This document shows positions 5,620 through 6,808 of a stretch of DNA of 6,808 bases, in pieces. Origin of the DNA: Actinobacteria bacterium UBA4719 (GTDB lineage Bacteria; Actinomycetota; Actinomycetes; Actinomycetales; Dermatophilaceae). The notes beneath the pieces were generated by a model, which saw only the letters and a list, made by a program, of their open reading frames with translations, had not been told where the DNA came from and did not search any database. The stretch lies in assembly GCA_002404345.1 (NCBI GenBank), contig DHJN01000175.1, positions 1 through 6,808 of the forward strand, in the 5' to 3' direction. The position numbers and the translations under genes were made by a program. Numbering within the stretch: position 1 is the first letter of the stretch; each line of letters opens with the position of its first letter.

Positions 5620-6627
5620 TCATCGCAGTTGGCGCAGGTCGAGGATCGCGCAGGCACGGCGAGCGACGGTGCGTCGGATGACGGGCATGCCCTCGGCGGT
5701 CAGTTCGGCGCGGGCCTGGGCCTGGAGGGCAGGTCGCAGGCCGTCCGTCTCGGCCAGTCGTGCCTCCATTTCGGCGAGTTCGCGGGCGTCCATGGCTTGG
5801 TCGACACCGAGGGGGAGAGAGTCCCACCACGGTCCGGCTTCGGCCACACGTGCCGGCGAGCGGCTTTCTGGGTCGCGGGCAACGGCCAGGAGGGCCTGTC
5901 CCATCAAGGCTGGCGGCCAACCCCGGGTCACCACAGCCAGCTTGATGACGACGGCCAAGCACCGAGCGGTCCACCGGGCGGTCGGTTTGCCGAACAACTG
6001 GCGTGCGGTCATGCACTGACGAGCCAGCTCGTCGAGGTCGGTGATGGCGCAGGCTTCCAGCAGGTCGTGGTCTGCCTCCTCCACCTGCGTCGGCGCGGGC
6101 CGGCCGCGGTGTGAGGGGGTAGGGGGAGGAGGTTTGTCGGTGAGGATCTCTGGGTTGTGCCGCACTTCTGCGGCCACCCTGGCCGCAGAAGTGCGGCCAG
6201 GGGTAGCCGCAGATGTGCGGCTACCGGTTCTGGGGGGTTCGGGGGTAGCCGCAGATGTGCGGCCACCCCCATCGGCGGTCGCCACCTGAGTCGGGGCGGT
6301 GGTGCGCACGTGGTACCGGTTGGACAGGAACTGCTCACCGTTGCGGCGGTGCTCGACACGGACGATGCCGGCTTCGGTGAGCTGGCGCATCGCCCGGTCG
6401 ATGGCGTCGACCGAGCGGCGCAGCCGCCGGGCCAGGGTCTGCCGGGACGGCATCCGGGACCCGGAGCCGTTCCCGTAGCGAAGCAGCAGGGAGTAGAGGC
6501 GGAACGCACCGTCGGAGATAGCAGCGTCGATCACCCATTCGGGGACGATCGCGAACCGCGGTTCCTCCACGACGAGGGTTCCGGCGACTGGGGGAGTTGT
6601 GGGCGTCGATGGGGCTTGGCGGGTCAC
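5620..6627 (-). CDS. Winged-helix protein, replication-initiator-like
   Basis: From the GTG at 6627 this is a 335-residue protein. Residues about 23-110 form a winged helix: FAIVPEWVIDAAISDGAFRLYSLLLRYGN, written here in two parts as FAIVPEWVIDAA and SDGAFRLYSLLLRYG, then MPSRQTLARRLRRSVDAIDR and MRQLTEAGIVRVEHRR, ending in SNRYHV. This pattern resembles the N-terminal DNA-binding domain of plasmid initiators of the RepA_N type, and also many uncharacterised actinobacterial helix-turn-helix proteins on plasmids and integrative elements. Residues about 120-157 form a repetitive linker (RTSAATP units) encoded by DNA palindromes. The rest (about 180-335) is alpha-helical in appearance and unrecognised. 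An upstream TTG (6666) is in frame but lacks a Shine-Dalgarno sequence, whereas AAAGG lies eight bases before the GTG. A role in replication is inference; a transcription regulator is the main alternative. Confidence 0.85.
   Translation of the reverse strand: MTRQAPSTPTTPPVAGTLVVEEPRFAIVPEWVIDAAISDGAFRLYSLLLRYGNGSGSRMPSRQTLARRLRRSVDAIDRAMRQLTEAGIVRVEHRRNGEQFLSNRYHVRTTAPTQVATADGGGRTSAATPEPPRTGSRTSAATPGRTSAARVAAEVRHNPEILTDKPPPPTPSHRGRPAPTQVEEADHDLLEACAITDLDELARQCMTARQLFGKPTARWTARCLAVVIKLAVVTRGWPPALMGQALLAVARDPESRSPARVAEAGPWWDSLPLGVDQAMDARELAEMEARLAETDGLRPALQAQARAELTAEGMPVIRRTVARRACAILDLRQLR
6159..6270. repeat. Cluster of four palindromic iteron-like repeats inside the winged-helix gene
   Basis: The 16-base unit GCCGCA-N4-TGCGGC occurs at 6159-6174, 6182-6197, 6206-6221 and 6248-6263. 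The inner four bases are GAAG or GATG, and the first copy is the exact reverse complement of the second. Copies 1 and 2 form a perfect 18-bp inverted repeat with a three-base loop (6159-6197). Copy 3 has 10-base perfect arms (6202-6225). Copy 4 has 13-base arms with one mismatch (6241-6270). Copies 3 and 4 share an exact 22-base direct repeat (6200-6221 and 6242-6263). Centres are 23, 24 and 42 bases apart, close to two, two and four helical turns. Iterons in the central part of the initiator gene are known for RepA_N plasmid origins. Confidence 0.85.
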
Positions 6628-6635
6628 GGTGATGG

Positions 6636-6640
6636 CCTTT
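6636..6640 (-). promoter_or_regulatory. Ribosome binding site that favours the GTG start of the winged-helix gene
   Basis: AAAGG on the minus strand lies eight bases before the GTG at 6627. The in-frame TTG 39 bases further upstream has no such sequence. Confidence 0.55.
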
Positions 6641-6697
6641 CGAGCGGGTGCGCTGAGGGTGGGCAAGGCTGACTCGACCGCTGCCCTCGACGGGAGC

Positions 6698-6718
6698 GCG
6701 TCAGGAATGCGTCAGGAA
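6698..6718. repeat. Tandem 10-bp direct repeat upstream of the winged-helix gene
   Basis: GCGTCAGGAA occurs at 6698-6707 and again at 6709-6718, a period of 11 bases, or about one helical turn. It lies about 70-90 bases upstream of the GTG start. A pair of half-sites on the same face of the helix suggests binding by a dimeric regulator or by the initiator itself. Confidence 0.5.
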
Positions 6719-6736
6719 ATGCACCGGAACTGCACG

Positions 6737-6752
6737 GACACATCGGTGTCAA
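6737..6752 (-). promoter_or_regulatory. TTGACA box overlapped by the inverted repeat GACAC-N4-GTGTC
   Basis: The minus strand has a consensus -35 hexamer TTGACA (6747-6752) pointing toward the winged-helix gene. It overlaps the perfect inverted repeat GACAC-CGAT-GTGTC (6737-6750). At 17-18 bases from the hexamer there is only a poor -10 (TTCCGG or TCCGGT). The arrangement resembles an operator over a promoter, but promoter function is unproven. Confidence 0.35.
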
Positions 6753-6802
6753 GCGTCCAGACCGGCACGATGGGCAGGTATGAAACCGCAGGTCATCCCT
6801 GT

Positions 6803-6807
6803 AGGAG
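6803..6807 (+). promoter_or_regulatory. Shine-Dalgarno-like AGGAG for a gene starting past the right edge
   Basis: AGGAG ends one base before the end of the window, at the distance where a plus-strand start codon would fall just outside. It would serve a gene divergent from the winged-helix gene. Alternatively, the ATG at 6780 opens a frame (MKPQVIPVG) that stays open to the edge. Confidence 0.35.
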
Positions 6808-6808
6808 C

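Noticed and set aside
5396..6016. 206-codon minus-strand open frame over the Rid and winged-helix genes
   Set aside because: It is Arg/Pro-rich and in another frame of the winged-helix gene, which explains its openness.
6159..6270. CRISPR array as an explanation of the repeats
   Set aside because: The repeats are short palindromes with spacers of 7, 8 and 26 bases inside a coding frame, and one is inverted. This does not fit a CRISPR array.
6628..6666. TTG at 6666 as the start of the winged-helix gene
   Set aside because: It is in frame, but there is no ribosome binding site before it, while the GTG at 6627 has AAAGG at a good distance.
6780..6808. Partial ParA-like gene starting at ATG 6780
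   Set aside because: Only ten codons are visible, with no proper ribosome binding site, and the AGGAG at 6803-6807 suggests a start outside the window. Kept as a question in the findings, not annotated as a gene.

Overview
The window comes from a high-GC actinobacterium. Its G+C is high throughout, it encodes a WhiB-family iron-sulfur regulator (a family restricted to actinobacteria and their phages and plasmids), and several genes lack a Shine-Dalgarno sequence and appear leaderless. The species cannot be named from the sequence. Small genes, long non-coding gaps and uneven third-position G+C suggest a mosaic accessory region, possibly a plasmid or an integrated element.

Left part (1-3309). 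A complete membrane sensor histidine kinase (99-1499, +) faces a complete OmpR-type response regulator (1630-2307, -). By family they look like a cognate pair, but they are convergent instead of sharing the usual regulator-kinase operon. A 348-base gap separates the regulator from a divergent DedA-family membrane protein gene (2656-3309, +), which is a plausible but unproven target.

Middle part (3310-5148). Two inverted repeats follow dedA: a wide one (3331-3373) and a compact one with 14-base arms (3376-3406). Next come a short WhiB-like regulator (3581-3829, -), an unrecognised gene (4064-4423, -), and about 700 bases with little recognisable content. Within that stretch, one 64-codon ORF (4793-4987, -) has a TANNNT box placed for leaderless transcription.

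Right part (5149-6808). A Rid-family protein (5149-5547, +) lacks the arginine needed by classical RidA imine deaminases. It converges on a winged-helix protein (5620-6627, -) that resembles the N-terminal domain of plasmid replication initiators. The middle of that gene carries four copies of the palindrome GCCGCA-N4-TGCGGC, one of them inverted, with the closest two forming a perfect 18-bp stem. This resembles replication origins located inside the initiator gene (known for RepA_N plasmids) and is the most interesting feature here. Upstream are a tandem 10-bp repeat, an inverted repeat over a TTGACA box, and at the right edge a Shine-Dalgarno-like sequence for a divergent gene, the layout of a replication or partition control region.
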